Positions 1 to 8,337 of a stretch of DNA of 37,136 nt are shown one piece after another (the first letter of the stretch is position 1; each line of letters starts with the position of its first letter). Origin of the DNA: Nitrospiraceae bacterium (GTDB lineage: Bacteria; Nitrospirota; Thermodesulfovibrionia; UBA6902); contig QZIL01000078.1 of assembly GCA_003599025.1 (NCBI GenBank), forward strand, positions 1 to 37,136, written 5' to 3'. The translations under genes and the position numbers were made by a program. The notes under the pieces were generated by a model that did no database searches, was not told the origin of the DNA, and saw only the letters and a program-made list of their open reading frames with translations.

Positions 1-39
1 AAATATATTAAGCATCATAGAGACCTTGAGCAAGGGCCT

Positions 40-89
40 GCGCAGCTTTTTTGAAGCTGCGCTAAGATGCCCCGTGGCTTGCCACGGGG
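40..89. repeat. Two tandem perfect hairpins
   Basis: Two adjacent inverted repeats are visible. The first has 9-bp arms GCGCAGCTT and AAGCTGCGC (40-48 and 54-62) around a 5-nt loop. The second has 9-bp arms CCCCGTGGC and GCCACGGGG (70-78 and 81-89) around TT. They lie just past the 3' end of the minus-strand corC-like gene. Neither is followed on the minus strand by a T-run, so a classical intrinsic terminator is not evident. They look like dispersed extragenic palindromes. The rest of positions 1-167 holds no gene. Confidence 0.75.
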
Positions 90-167
90 AGTTTCACTGA
101 ATTTTTTATCAGACATGCTGTTATGAAAACAGTAGCTGCTTCCCGGATTAACAATTAATTAGACAGA

Positions 168-1430
168 TTAAATCTTCGTGATCTTTATCTTCTCGATCTT
201 CTTGCCGTCCATCTCGAGGATAAGAAACCTGAGCCCGTGGTACCTCATCTGCTCTCCAGTCTTGGGCAGATGGCCGAAGAGTCCGAACAGGAAGCCGCCG
301 ATGGTGTGGAACTCCTCGCTTTCAAGTTCTATGCCGACCAGTTCGTTGATCTCATCTATCCCGGTTGCGCCTGACACCACAAACGTTCTCTCATCAAGGA
401 CTTCAACCTCTTTTTCAGCTTCAAGCGCCTCAAATTCATCCTGGAGCCCGCCTACAATCTCTTCCATTATGTCTTCAAGGGTGATGAGGCCGGCTGTTCC
501 GCCGTGCTCATCTACGACAATGGCGATCTGGAATTTGTTCTTCTGCATGTCGTCAAGGAGGGCCGTCACCATTTTGCTTTCAGGGACGTAATAGGCGTCT
601 CTCACAAAATCCCGGATCATGGTGTCTGGCGGTACATTTTCAACCGCCATCTTTCTCAGAATGTCCTTGACGTATAAAACCCCAGTTATATTGTCTACAG
701 TTTCCCGAATGACCGGATAACGGGAGTAGCCTTTTTCCGACACCAGTGTGAGCACGTCTTTTATCACGGCCTCTTCAGCGACAGCAACAATCTCGGTCCT
801 CGGCACCATGGCCTCAGTCACCCTCTTGTCCCCGAAGGCGAATATATTATGGAGCATTTCCTTTTCCTCTTTTTCAATAGCGCCTTCTTCTTCGCCCAGT
901 TTTATCATTGACTTCATCTCTTCTTCTGTTAACAGATGCGGCGCAGGTTTTATTTCACCGCCCAGGATCCTGATCAGCGCATTTGAAAGTTTGTTAAAGA
1001 CCCACACCAGTGGAGAAATGGCCCTGATATATAACTCAATGGGCCTTGCCATTGCAAGAGATATCCCCTCTGAATGGGTGACTGCGAAGGTTTTGGGGGC
1101 AAGCTCTCCGAAGATAACAGTAAGGATGGTCATCACTATTGTGGCAACGATTATGCCGATATCGTCTCCGAGAAGTGTTATGGACAGTGCGGTACCAACA
1201 GAGGTAGCAAGGACGGTAAACAGATTGCCTGACAGGATTACGGCACTGAAAAGGCGGTCGTGCTCATCACGGATCTTCTGTGCGATTGCTGCCTTTTTAT
1301 TGCCTTTCTCGACCAGATACCTGAGTTTGATCCTGTTCAGGGAAATAAACGCCACTTCAGAACTGGACAGCAGGGCAATGAAGATTATACAGACGATAAT
1401 TATGAGAACGCTAATAGGGCCGGGTTCCAT
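168..1430 (-). CDS. CNNM/CorC-family transporter-like protein (DUF21-CBS-CorC_HlyC)
   Basis: This 420-residue inner-membrane protein has the standard HlyC/CorC (CNNM) layout. An N-terminal DUF21 membrane domain (about residues 5-155) has several hydrophobic helices and the family motif GELAPKT at 108-114. A CBS pair follows (about 205-335, with VVDEHGGTAG in the second repeat), then a C-terminal CorC_HlyC domain (about 345-415, with IGGFLFGLFGHLP). Family members are linked to Mg2+/Co2+ homeostasis or efflux; the 'hemolysin' label often attached to them is historical. The substrate cannot be read from sequence. The start lies only 3 nt after the icd stop codon, so the two genes are probably cotranscribed. 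No strong Shine-Dalgarno sequence is seen, which fits translational coupling. Confidence 0.93.
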   Translation of the reverse strand: MEPGPISVLIIIVCIIFIALLSSSEVAFISLNRIKLRYLVEKGNKKAAIAQKIRDEHDRLFSAVILSGNLFTVLATSVGTALSITLLGDDIGIIVATIVMTILTVIFGELAPKTFAVTHSEGISLAMARPIELYIRAISPLVWVFNKLSNALIRILGGEIKPAPHLLTEEEMKSMIKLGEEEGAIEKEEKEMLHNIFAFGDKRVTEAMVPRTEIVAVAEEAVIKDVLTLVSEKGYSRYPVIRETVDNITGVLYVKDILRKMAVENVPPDTMIRDFVRDAYYVPESKMVTALLDDMQKNKFQIAIVVDEHGGTAGLITLEDIMEEIVGGLQDEFEALEAEKEVEVLDERTFVVSGATGIDEINELVGIELESEEFHTIGGFLFGLFGHLPKTGEQMRYHGLRFLILEMDGKKIEKIKITKI

Positions 1431-1433
1431 TTC

Positions 1434-2513
1434 TTATATAGCCATTTTTGCGATAATTGCATCTGCCATGCCTGACGTTGTTGCAGCTGTGGGGTCATCA
1501 GGGGAGGGTTTCATATCATAGGTAACGTCCCTGCCCTCTCTTATTATGGAAGCAACTGCACTGTCGAGCTTTTCCGCTGCTTCCATTTCACCTAGGTGTC
1601 TTAGCATCATGACCCCGCTGAGTATCATTGCAAGGGGATTTACCTTGTTGAGACCTTTATATTTTGGTGCGCTGCCGTGGGTCGCCTCAAATACTGCATA
1701 CTCCCCGCCTATATTTGCACCCGGGGCAAGCCCGAGCCCGCCTATCAGGCCGGCTGCCAGATCTGAAACAATGTCCCCGTACAGGTTTGGCAGAACAAGT
1801 ATGTCGTAGAGTTCAGGTTTCTGCACAAGCTGCATGCACATATTATCGACAATTTTATCTTCAAATTCAATATCAGGATAGTTTTTTGCGACCTCTCTTG
1901 AGACCTCAAGGAACAGGCCGTCCGAAAATTTCATGATGTTTGCCTTGTGCACAGAGGTGACCTTGCGTCTCTTATTTTTTCTCGCATAATCAAAGGCCGC
2001 CCGGACGATTCTCTCTGTACCGAAGACCGATATAGGCTTAATGCTTATGCCGGAATCCTGCCTCACCGCCCGGCCTGAGAGCTTTGCTATCAGATCGATT
2101 ACGGCTTTTGCGCCCTCGGAGTCCTTCTGATATTCTATACCTGCGTAAAGGTCTTCTGTATTCTCCCTGAATATTACAAGATCAATATTGTCATATCTGG
2201 TTTTAGCGCCCTTATAGGTCTTGCAGGGTCTGACACAACTGTAGAGATCCAGTATCTGCCTGAGCGTAACATTCACACTCCTGAACCCGGTGCCTACGGG
2301 TGTTGTAACAGGGCCCTTAATAGCAACCTTGTTCTTTTTTATGGAGGTAATGACCCTCTCAGGAAGCGGGTTGCCTTCCTGGTTGTAAACATCTTCTCCG
2401 GCATTCTGAATGTCCCATTCAAAGGGAACACCGGTGGCTTCAAGTACCCTTGTTGTTGCCTCTGTTATCTCAGGGCCGGTGCCGTCTCCGGGAATCAGTG
2501 TTATTTTATACAT
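1434..2513 (-). CDS. icd: Isocitrate dehydrogenase, NAD-type (isocitrate/isopropylmalate dehydrogenase family)
   Basis: The 359-residue protein belongs to the short beta-decarboxylating dehydrogenase family. It opens with ITLIPGDGTGPEI, has the substrate-binding stretch VGTGFRSVNVTLRQ with LYSCVRPCK, the FRENTEDLYAGIEYQ block, the metal-binding region LPNLYGDIVSDLAAGLIGG, and the cofactor loop FEATHGSAPKYKG. Its length and the GFRSVNVTLRQ segment fit NAD-dependent isocitrate dehydrogenase better than isopropylmalate dehydrogenase, which would show a different substrate loop. It would oxidise isocitrate to 2-oxoglutarate and CO2 in the cytoplasm. It is the first gene of a two-gene operon with the CorC-like gene and is transcribed divergently from the hybrid kinase. 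A related homoisocitrate or tartrate-type activity cannot be fully excluded. Confidence 0.88.
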   Translation of the reverse strand: MYKITLIPGDGTGPEITEATTRVLEATGVPFEWDIQNAGEDVYNQEGNPLPERVITSIKKNKVAIKGPVTTPVGTGFRSVNVTLRQILDLYSCVRPCKTYKGAKTRYDNIDLVIFRENTEDLYAGIEYQKDSEGAKAVIDLIAKLSGRAVRQDSGISIKPISVFGTERIVRAAFDYARKNKRRKVTSVHKANIMKFSDGLFLEVSREVAKNYPDIEFEDKIVDNMCMQLVQKPELYDILVLPNLYGDIVSDLAAGLIGGLGLAPGANIGGEYAVFEATHGSAPKYKGLNKVNPLAMILSGVMMLRHLGEMEAAEKLDSAVASIIREGRDVTYDMKPSPDDPTAATTSGMADAIIAKMAI

Positions 2514-2764
2514 TTGACATTCCGGGGAGTTGACGCTTTTATCAGACCGGCATCAATCCTGGTGAAGTAGTTTTTAATTGACTGGTAGTTCATCGGAAAA
2601 TTATTTAACCATACTTTAGACTTTATTTACAACCTGTTGTCCGGCAATTGATCAGAACCAGACCGGAACTAATGTTGATGGAAACTATGGTATTATTAAT
2701 ATATCGCGTACATATATAACTATTAATTAACAATTAATTGCCATATTAGGTCTCGGGAGATAAA
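2514..2764. promoter_or_regulatory. Divergent intergenic region, icd / hybrid kinase
   Basis: About 250 bp separate the divergent start codons, so promoters for both operons should lie here. The kinase-proximal half is very AT-rich and holds short inverted AT repeats (ATATAT on both sides of CGCGTAC near 2700-2718). TTGATG followed 16 bp later by TAATAT is a weak plus-strand promoter candidate. The kinase start is preceded by GGGAG with suitable spacing. No clear operator could be assigned. Confidence 0.4.
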
Positions 2765-5551
2765 ATGAAGATCCTGATTGCCGATGACAATGCTGATGCA
2801 AGGAAAATCCTGAAAAAGACCCTTGAATCTGCAGGCCATGAAATCATGGATGTATCGAGCGGGACCGAAGCTCTCAGGGCTATCAAAGAAACCCCTGCCG
2901 ATATGATCATATCAGACATCCTCATGCCTGATATGGATGGTTTTCAACTCTGTCATGCAGTAAAAAAAGAGAACTCTCTCAGTAAAATCCCCTTTATCTT
3001 TTATAGTGCGACATATACAGATCCACGGGACGAAAAACTGGCCCTGTCTCTGGGGGCCTCCCGTTTTATTGTAAAACCGGTTGAAGCCAGGGAGTTTCTG
3101 GACATTATAAATGACGTTATCAGTGAGTTCAGGGCTGACAAATTGATCGTGCCTGAAAGGCCGTTGGAAGAGGAGTCTCAACTTTTAAAATTGTATGATG
3201 ACACTCTTTCCAGAAAGCTTGAATCAAAGATCAGGGAGCTTGATGAAGTCAAAGAAAAGATATCTTCCGGTGAGAGACATTACAGACACCTCTTCGGCAG
3301 CATGAGAGACGTTGTCATTATCGCTGATTTGGACCGGAAGATCCTTGATGCCAATCAGCCTGCACTGAGAAACCTTTTCGGATATGAACTGGATGAAGTA
3401 ACAGGAAAGCAGACAAGGATGCTGTATGCTGATGATGATGGATATGAATTAACAGGAAGAGAGGTTTTTAATACAAGGGAATTCGTTGAGGGCCGCATTA
3501 TTGAGGTAGCCTTTAAAAGAAAAAACGATGAGATATTCGTTGGTGAGATGCAGGCGCTGAAGCTGGTGGATGACCAGGGCCGTCCATCAGGAAATATTGC
3601 CATGATCAGGGACATAACAGGCCGTAAGCATATGGAAGATATGCTGAGGGACAGTGAAGAACGGTACCGGCGTATCACCGAAGCCATTTCCGATTATATA
3701 TATACGGTACGGGTGGAAAATGGCAGGGCGCTGGATACGCACCACAGTGAGGCATGCTTTGCTGTAACAGGGTACACAAGCCGTGAATTTGCAGATGACC
3801 CATACTTGTGGATACGTATGGTGCTTGAGGAAGACCATGACATTGTGCGGAAGCAGGCTGAGCAGGTCCTTTCAGGGCAGACACCTAAAACTATTGAGCA
3901 CCGCATAGCAAGAAAAGACGGAGCTGTTCGCTGGGTGGAAAGTGTTATTGTCCCATATAAAGACGAAGGCGGGGCGCTGATTTCGTACGACGGCATTGTC
4001 CGTGATATCACAGAACGCAGGAAGGCTGAGGAGGCCCTTCTGGAAAGTGAAGAACGTTTCAGGACCATCTTTGACAACTCTCCGTTCGGCATAAGCGTTT
4101 CCAGCAGCGAGGGCATACTTATCAGGACCAATCCTGCATTGCGGAAAATGCTCGGCTATTCTGAAGAGGAACTTCACAGGGACTTTAGTGAGATCACACA
4201 CCGGGCTGACATAGAAAAAAATATGCGGCTCTTTAGGGAAATGGTTGACGGCAAGAGAGAGCAGTACTGGATGGAAAAGCGATATATCAGAAAAGACGGC
4301 GGCATATTGTGGGCCAATCTGACAGTTACTGCCATAAGAGACCATAAGGGGACATTCAAATACAATTTTGCGATTATAGAAGACATGACCGAGCGCAAGA
4401 AGCTCGAAGACCAGCTCCGGCACGCGCAAAAGATGGAGGCGATCGGTCAGCTTGCAGGGGGGGTCGCCCATGATTTCAATAACATGCTTACCGCGATTAT
4501 CGGATACGGGCACCTGCTGAAGCTGAAGCTGAAAGAAAATGCCCCTCTCCTGCATTATATCGAACAGATACTATCCATAACTGAACGCGGGGCCGCACTT
4601 ACCAAGGACCTTCTGGCATTCAGCAGAAAGCAGGCTGTTGACCTGAAGCCGGTCAAGGTAAATGATCTTGTCAGCAGGATTGGAAAGCTCATGCCGAAAT
4701 TCATCGGAGAAGACATAGATCTTAAGATAAAGCTTACCCGCAGGCAACTGATTGTCCTGGCAGACAGCAGCCAGCTGGAGCATGTCTTGATAAACCTCGC
4801 TACCAATGCAAGGGACGCTATGCATGAAGGCGGCACTTTGTCTATTGAAACAGAGCAGGTGAGTGTGAGCCATGAAGACATCAAACAGTTAGAGTACGGG
4901 ACACCGGGAGTATATGCGCTCATATCAGTATCAGATACCGGCACAGGGATGGACAAGGAAACTCTGCGGAAGATATACGATCCCTTTTTTACGACTAAAG
5001 AGGTCGGTAAAGGCACTGGGCTTGGACTTGCAATGACGTATGGCATAATCAAGCAGCATAGCGGTTACATTAACGCATACAGCGAACCGGGACACGGGAC
5101 AACATTTAAAATTCATCTGCCTCTTATCAGGGACGCTGTTGAAGAGAGAAAAATCGAAGACCAGCCTGCTCCTGTTAAAGGCTCAGAGACAATACTTCTT
5201 GCAGAAGATGAAGAAGAGGTGAGGATCGCCATTAAGAAAAATCTTGAAGAATTCGGCTATACAGTCATCGAGGCTGTGAATGGCACAGACGCGCTCGACA
5301 GATTTAAAATTAACGAGGACAAAATTGAGCTTCTAATATTTGATGTGGTGATGCCAAAGAAGAACGGGAAGGAAGCCTACGAAGAAATCAGGAAAATGCG
5401 GCCGGACGTTAAGATTATTTTTCTGAGCGGCTACACAGGAGATATAATTAATGCCAAAGGCCTGCAGGAAAAAGGACTGAATTTCCTCTTAAAGCCTGTC
5501 TTGCCGCAGGACCTGTTAAATAAAATAAGAGAAGTGATGACCGGTAAATAG
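2765..5551 (+). CDS. Hybrid sensor histidine kinase, REC-PAS-PAS-PAS-HisKA-HATPase-REC
   Basis: This 928-residue cytoplasmic kinase has no obvious membrane segment. An N-terminal receiver (about 1-120; acidic D7/D8, phosphoacceptor D51 in SDILMPDMDG, K104) is followed by a short coiled linker and three PAS/PAC modules (about 170-290, 295-415 and 420-545), each ending in a D(I/M)T-R/E-RK signature. The dimerisation domain carries the phosphorylated histidine H569 in GGVAHDFNNML. The ATPase domain has an N box at N681 (NLATNARDAM), plus DTGTGMD and GKGTGLGL. A second receiver (about 795-928) has phosphoacceptor D860. The receivers on both ends suggest a phosphorelay node that takes input from another kinase as well as PAS ligands. 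The HD-GYP gene 2 nt downstream is the likely output. Confidence 0.95.
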   Translation: MKILIADDNADARKILKKTLESAGHEIMDVSSGTEALRAIKETPADMIISDILMPDMDGFQLCHAVKKENSLSKIPFIFYSATYTDPRDEKLALSLGASRFIVKPVEAREFLDIINDVISEFRADKLIVPERPLEEESQLLKLYDDTLSRKLESKIRELDEVKEKISSGERHYRHLFGSMRDVVIIADLDRKILDANQPALRNLFGYELDEVTGKQTRMLYADDDGYELTGREVFNTREFVEGRIIEVAFKRKNDEIFVGEMQALKLVDDQGRPSGNIAMIRDITGRKHMEDMLRDSEERYRRITEAISDYIYTVRVENGRALDTHHSEACFAVTGYTSREFADDPYLWIRMVLEEDHDIVRKQAEQVLSGQTPKTIEHRIARKDGAVRWVESVIVPYKDEGGALISYDGIVRDITERRKAEEALLESEERFRTIFDNSPFGISVSSSEGILIRTNPALRKMLGYSEEELHRDFSEITHRADIEKNMRLFREMVDGKREQYWMEKRYIRKDGGILWANLTVTAIRDHKGTFKYNFAIIEDMTERKKLEDQLRHAQKMEAIGQLAGGVAHDFNNMLTAIIGYGHLLKLKLKENAPLLHYIEQILSITERGAALTKDLLAFSRKQAVDLKPVKVNDLVSRIGKLMPKFIGEDIDLKIKLTRRQLIVLADSSQLEHVLINLATNARDAMHEGGTLSIETEQVSVSHEDIKQLEYGTPGVYALISVSDTGTGMDKETLRKIYDPFFTTKEVGKGTGLGLAMTYGIIKQHSGYINAYSEPGHGTTFKIHLPLIRDAVEERKIEDQPAPVKGSETILLAEDEEEVRIAIKKNLEEFGYTVIEAVNGTDALDRFKINEDKIELLIFDVVMPKKNGKEAYEEIRKMRPDVKIIFLSGYTGDIINAKGLQEKGLNFLLKPVLPQDLLNKIREVMTGK

Positions 5552-5553
5552 AA

Positions 5554-6600
5554 ATGCAAAACAAAAGATCGATAGTAGTTGTCGACGATGACCCTTATGT
5601 GCTTGATTCAGTGTCCAAATTGCTGGTCGAATCAGGCCATCTCACCATTGCGTGCAGGAGCGGGGAAGAGGCGGTGCTCCAGACACTCAGGAACGAGGTG
5701 GACCTTGTCGTAACAGACATAAAAATGCCGGGGATTTCAGGGATACAGCTTCTCGATAAAATACACTCAATTTATCCGAAGATGCCAGTGATCCTGATGA
5801 CCGGATATGCTGAACTCGAAATTGCGATTGATGCAATAAAAAGGGGCGCCTTTGATTTTATTATAAAACCATATAATCCTGACTATCTTTTGCATACCAT
5901 TGTAAAGGCCGCAAGACATGTAGAGCTACTTCACGTGGAGGAAGACTACAAACACAGGCTTGAAGATACTGTGAGGAAGCAGACACAGGAAATATTTAAT
6001 CTCAGCCGGGAGGTAATAAGACGTTTGACAGCGGTCGCTGAATTCAGGGATGTTGAGACGGGTGCACATATTTCCAGAATCGGACTATATGCAAACAAGA
6101 TAGCTGAAGCATTGAATATGCCGATAGACTTTATCGATGCCATAACCTATTCAAGCTCGCTTCACGATATAGGCAAGATCGGGATCCCTGACAATATACT
6201 TCTGAAACCCGGATCATTCACAATAGAAGAATTTGAGATTATGAAGTCGCATACTACAATAGGGGCCAACATACTTGCAGAGTCTTCACATTCAATGATA
6301 CAGCTTGGTTCGTCAATTGCCTTAAACCATCATGAGAGATGGGACGGTTCCGGATATCCCCGGGGGTTAAGTGGAAAAGACATACCTGTAGAAGGGAGAA
6401 TTGCGATCATCTGCGATCAGTATGATGCGTTAATGAGCAGAAGACCGTATAAACCTCCTCTTGAGCACGAAGAGGCAGTCTGTATAATCACTAAAGGAGA
6501 TGGCAGGACAAGCCCTGAGCACTTTGATCCGCAGGTCTTGAAGGCGTTTAAGAAAATGGCCCCAACGTTCAGGGAAATATTCAGGACACATCAGGACTGA
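5554..6600 (+). CDS. Response regulator with HD-GYP c-di-GMP phosphodiesterase domain
   Basis: The 348-residue protein has an N-terminal receiver (about 5-120; D11-D13, phosphoacceptor D55 in VTDIKMPG, and a KPY switch lysine region) and a C-terminal HD-GYP domain. The metal-binding HD is in SSLHDIGKIGIP, and the signature HHERWDGSGYPRGLSG is complete. Family members hydrolyse cyclic di-GMP to pGpG or GMP, controlling motility, biofilm and surface polysaccharide. The start lies 2 nt after the hybrid kinase stop with no strong ribosome site, so the genes are probably translationally coupled and form a cognate pair. The gene ends 13 bp from the convergent ubiX gene with no visible terminator between them. 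Confidence 0.95.
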   Translation: MQNKRSIVVVDDDPYVLDSVSKLLVESGHLTIACRSGEEAVLQTLRNEVDLVVTDIKMPGISGIQLLDKIHSIYPKMPVILMTGYAELEIAIDAIKRGAFDFIIKPYNPDYLLHTIVKAARHVELLHVEEDYKHRLEDTVRKQTQEIFNLSREVIRRLTAVAEFRDVETGAHISRIGLYANKIAEALNMPIDFIDAITYSSSLHDIGKIGIPDNILLKPGSFTIEEFEIMKSHTTIGANILAESSHSMIQLGSSIALNHHERWDGSGYPRGLSGKDIPVEGRIAIICDQYDALMSRRPYKPPLEHEEAVCIITKGDGRTSPEHFDPQVLKAFKKMAPTFREIFRTHQD

Positions 6601-6613
6601 CAGAGTACGGTGT

Positions 6614-7207
6614 TTATTCCCATCTCCTGAAAAGATCGTGAGCTATTCCCCCGGTGTCAAGAATCTTTCCGACAACAAAATCTATCATGTCATTCAGTTC
6701 TTTGGGTTGTTGATAAAATGCCGGGACCGGCGGCGCGATCTTTACGCCCATGAGGGAGAGCTTCAGCATGTTTTCGAGATGTATGGAGTTAAAGGGCATT
6801 TCACGCGGGGAAATAACAAGCTTCCGGCCTTCTTTTAATGCCACATCCGCTGCCCTTGCAATTAAATTGTTCGCATGCCCGCAGGCAATAGCTGACAGCG
6901 TTTTCATGGAACATGGAACAATAAACATCCCGTCTGTGATGAAAGAACCACTGGCTATAGGAGCAGCCAGATTGGTTTCGCTGTGATAGTGGATTTTATA
7001 TGATGAATAGTGTTTGCGGATCTTGTTCTCAGTTTCCTGTTCCGACTTGCAAAGCCAGTTAATACCTGTTTCTGTCCTGATTATGGAAAAAGCAGTCCCT
7101 GACACGCAAAGGTGTACAGTATCCACTGTCCTGAGAAGCTCCTCTATCAGCCGGATGCCGTAGACTGCGCCGCTTGCACCTGAGATAGCTACGATAAAGG
7201 ATTTCAT
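6614..7207 (-). CDS. ubiX: Flavin prenyltransferase UbiX
   Basis: This 197-residue flavoprotein-family enzyme starts with the FMN-binding ISGASGAVYG segment. It carries the family blocks SGSFITDGMFIVPCSMKTLSA, LIARAADVALKEGRKLV, REMPFNSIHLENM and PPVPAFYQQP, in the right order and at the usual length (about 190-200). UbiX attaches a dimethylallyl group to FMN to make the prenylated flavin cofactor of UbiD-type decarboxylases. Here it probably serves quinone biosynthesis, since menG lies upstream on the same strand. The start codon overlaps the rsmG stop codon by 4 nt, a typical coupled arrangement. Confidence 0.95.
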   Translation of the reverse strand: MKSFIVAISGASGAVYGIRLIEELLRTVDTVHLCVSGTAFSIIRTETGINWLCKSEQETENKIRKHYSSYKIHYHSETNLAAPIASGSFITDGMFIVPCSMKTLSAIACGHANNLIARAADVALKEGRKLVISPREMPFNSIHLENMLKLSLMGVKIAPPVPAFYQQPKELNDMIDFVVGKILDTGGIAHDLFRRWE

Positions 7208-7860
7208 GGTTTCATTTTACACGAAAGAAGAATCAAATTTCTCTTGACGTCCGTAAAAGGAAGGTCCACTTTCATGATCTCGACTGATGGTAAATTATCG
7301 TGACGGGCCTGCTCCATCTCTTTTAATTCCTCAGAAAACCTCGGCCCTTTATTTAAAATAAGCCTCCCGCCATCTTTGACGTATGGACAGGCCATTTTCA
7401 GAAAGTCGTTTATGCTGAAGGTTGCCCTGCTTACTATCACGTCAAAAGACTTCTCATATTTGTTCTCCAAATGTTCAAGTCTCTGTTCGATAACATCCGT
7501 ATTACCAAGATAAAGCAGTCTGGCAATGTGCCGCATAAAGGCCGCCTTCTTCCCGGATGACTCAATAAGTGAGAGTTCTGTATCTGGTCTGACTATTTTC
7601 AGTGGTATCCCCGGGAAGCCCGCGCCTGCGCCGGCATCAGCCAGTTTTAACGGGCCTGAGGGAATGGCTTTGAGATAGAGCAGGGAGTCAAGGAAGTGTT
7701 TTATGATTATATCTTCGTCTGTCTTTAAGGCTGTGAGGTTGTAGGCCCTGTTCCACTTCTTGAGTTCCGTAAGATATGTCATGAAAGCTGCTATTTGTTC
7801 TTCGGAACATTGGGTGTCCAGTTCAGCCAGACCCTTTTTCAGAAATTCCTTTGCATTCAT
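7204..7860 (-). CDS. rsmG: 16S rRNA (guanine(527)-N7)-methyltransferase RsmG
   Basis: The 218-residue protein has the GidB/RsmG fold. The SAM-binding loop is ADAGAGAGFPGIPLKI, followed by LSLIESSGKKAAFM and FDVIVSRATFSINDFL, all diagnostic of the family that methylates N7 of G527 in 16S rRNA. I chose the internal methionine MNAKEFLKKGL at 7860, because the 14 codons upstream of it translate a repeat of AGAGGCAC units and are not conserved in character. The gene overlaps ubiX by 4 nt. A 120-bp gap containing the repeat separates it from the phosphoesterase gene upstream, so rsmG may be read through from menG or have its own promoter. Confidence 0.93.
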   Translation of the reverse strand: MNAKEFLKKGLAELDTQCSEEQIAAFMTYLTELKKWNRAYNLTALKTDEDIIIKHFLDSLLYLKAIPSGPLKLADAGAGAGFPGIPLKIVRPDTELSLIESSGKKAAFMRHIARLLYLGNTDVIEQRLEHLENKYEKSFDVIVSRATFSINDFLKMACPYVKDGGRLILNKGPRFSEELKEMEQARHDNLPSVEIMKVDLPFTDVKRNLILLSCKMKP

Positions 7861-7870
7861 GGAAGGAAGA

Positions 7871-7902
7871 AGGTACAGAGGCACAGAGGTATAGAGGCAC
7901 AA
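7871..7902. repeat. Short tandem AGAGGCAC-type repeat
   Basis: Three imperfect copies of a 9-11-bp unit (ACAGAGGCA, ACAGAGGTA, TAGAGGCAC) sit directly upstream of rsmG. Related low-complexity text recurs on the opposite strand at 7943-7958 (CCCTTTGTGTCTCTC), around 9282-9300, and inside the kinase gene at 12150-12190. This looks like a mobile minisatellite-type sequence and not a regulatory site. Confidence 0.55.
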
Positions 7903-7980
7903 ACAAAAAAGAATAATACAATCAGGCTGCTGTTAGTCTGTCCCTTTGTGTCTCTCTGATTGAACATATTTATTTTGCGG

Positions 7981-8337
7981 TTACAGCTTTATCAAAAGCC
8001 ACTGCTTATCTTTCAAATGCACCAGACTGTACTTGCCTGTTAAGCGTTCACCCTTCAAATCGACAACAATTGTCTTTGCGGATTCAGACTCCAGCTCATA
8101 GGTCCCGCTGTCCCAGATCTTTACTGTGCCTGCGCCGTATTCGCCTTCCTCTATTTCCCCCTCAAAATCAATATAATCCAGCTCATGGTCTTCGACCTCT
8201 ATAGCGAGCCGCTTGATGAGTTTCTTCTCCGGGACCCCTTTAGGCACGGCCCAGCTTTTTAGCACCCCGTCTTTTTCAAGTCTGAAATCCCAGTGCAGAT
8301 TTCGCGCGTGATGCTCCTGTACGACAAACCTGTTCAC
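7981..8337 (-). CDS. Stand-alone LigD-type DNA 3'-phosphoesterase (PE domain)
   Basis: This 118-residue protein is only the phosphoesterase module of bacterial NHEJ ligase LigD. It has FVVQEHHARNLHWDFRLE (two catalytic His and an Asp), LKSWAVPKGVP, RLAIEVEDHELDYIDFEG (third active-site His), GEYGAGTVKIWDSGTYE, and the closing WLLIKL. In LigD this domain trims 3'-ribonucleotides and 3'-phosphates at DNA ends. There is no polymerase, ligase or Ku gene nearby, so it probably acts alone. It overlaps the menG stop by 4 nt and is translationally coupled to it. The domain is slightly shorter at the N terminus than in full LigD but contains the recognised active-site residues. Confidence 0.9.
   Translation of the reverse strand: MNRFVVQEHHARNLHWDFRLEKDGVLKSWAVPKGVPEKKLIKRLAIEVEDHELDYIDFEGEIEEGEYGAGTVKIWDSGTYELESESAKTIVVDLKGERLTGKYSLVHLKDKQWLLIKL

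Noticed and set aside
1-167. Intrinsic terminator for the icd/CorC operon
   Set aside because: The hairpins at 40-62 and 70-89 have no T-run after them on the minus strand.
748-1521. 257-codon plus-strand frame opposite the CorC-like gene
   Set aside because: Composition is an antisense shadow of the DUF21/CBS gene, whose domains are unambiguous on the minus strand.
3872-4555. 227-codon minus-strand frame inside the hybrid kinase gene
   Set aside because: It mirrors PAS-domain coding sequence and has no domain of its own.
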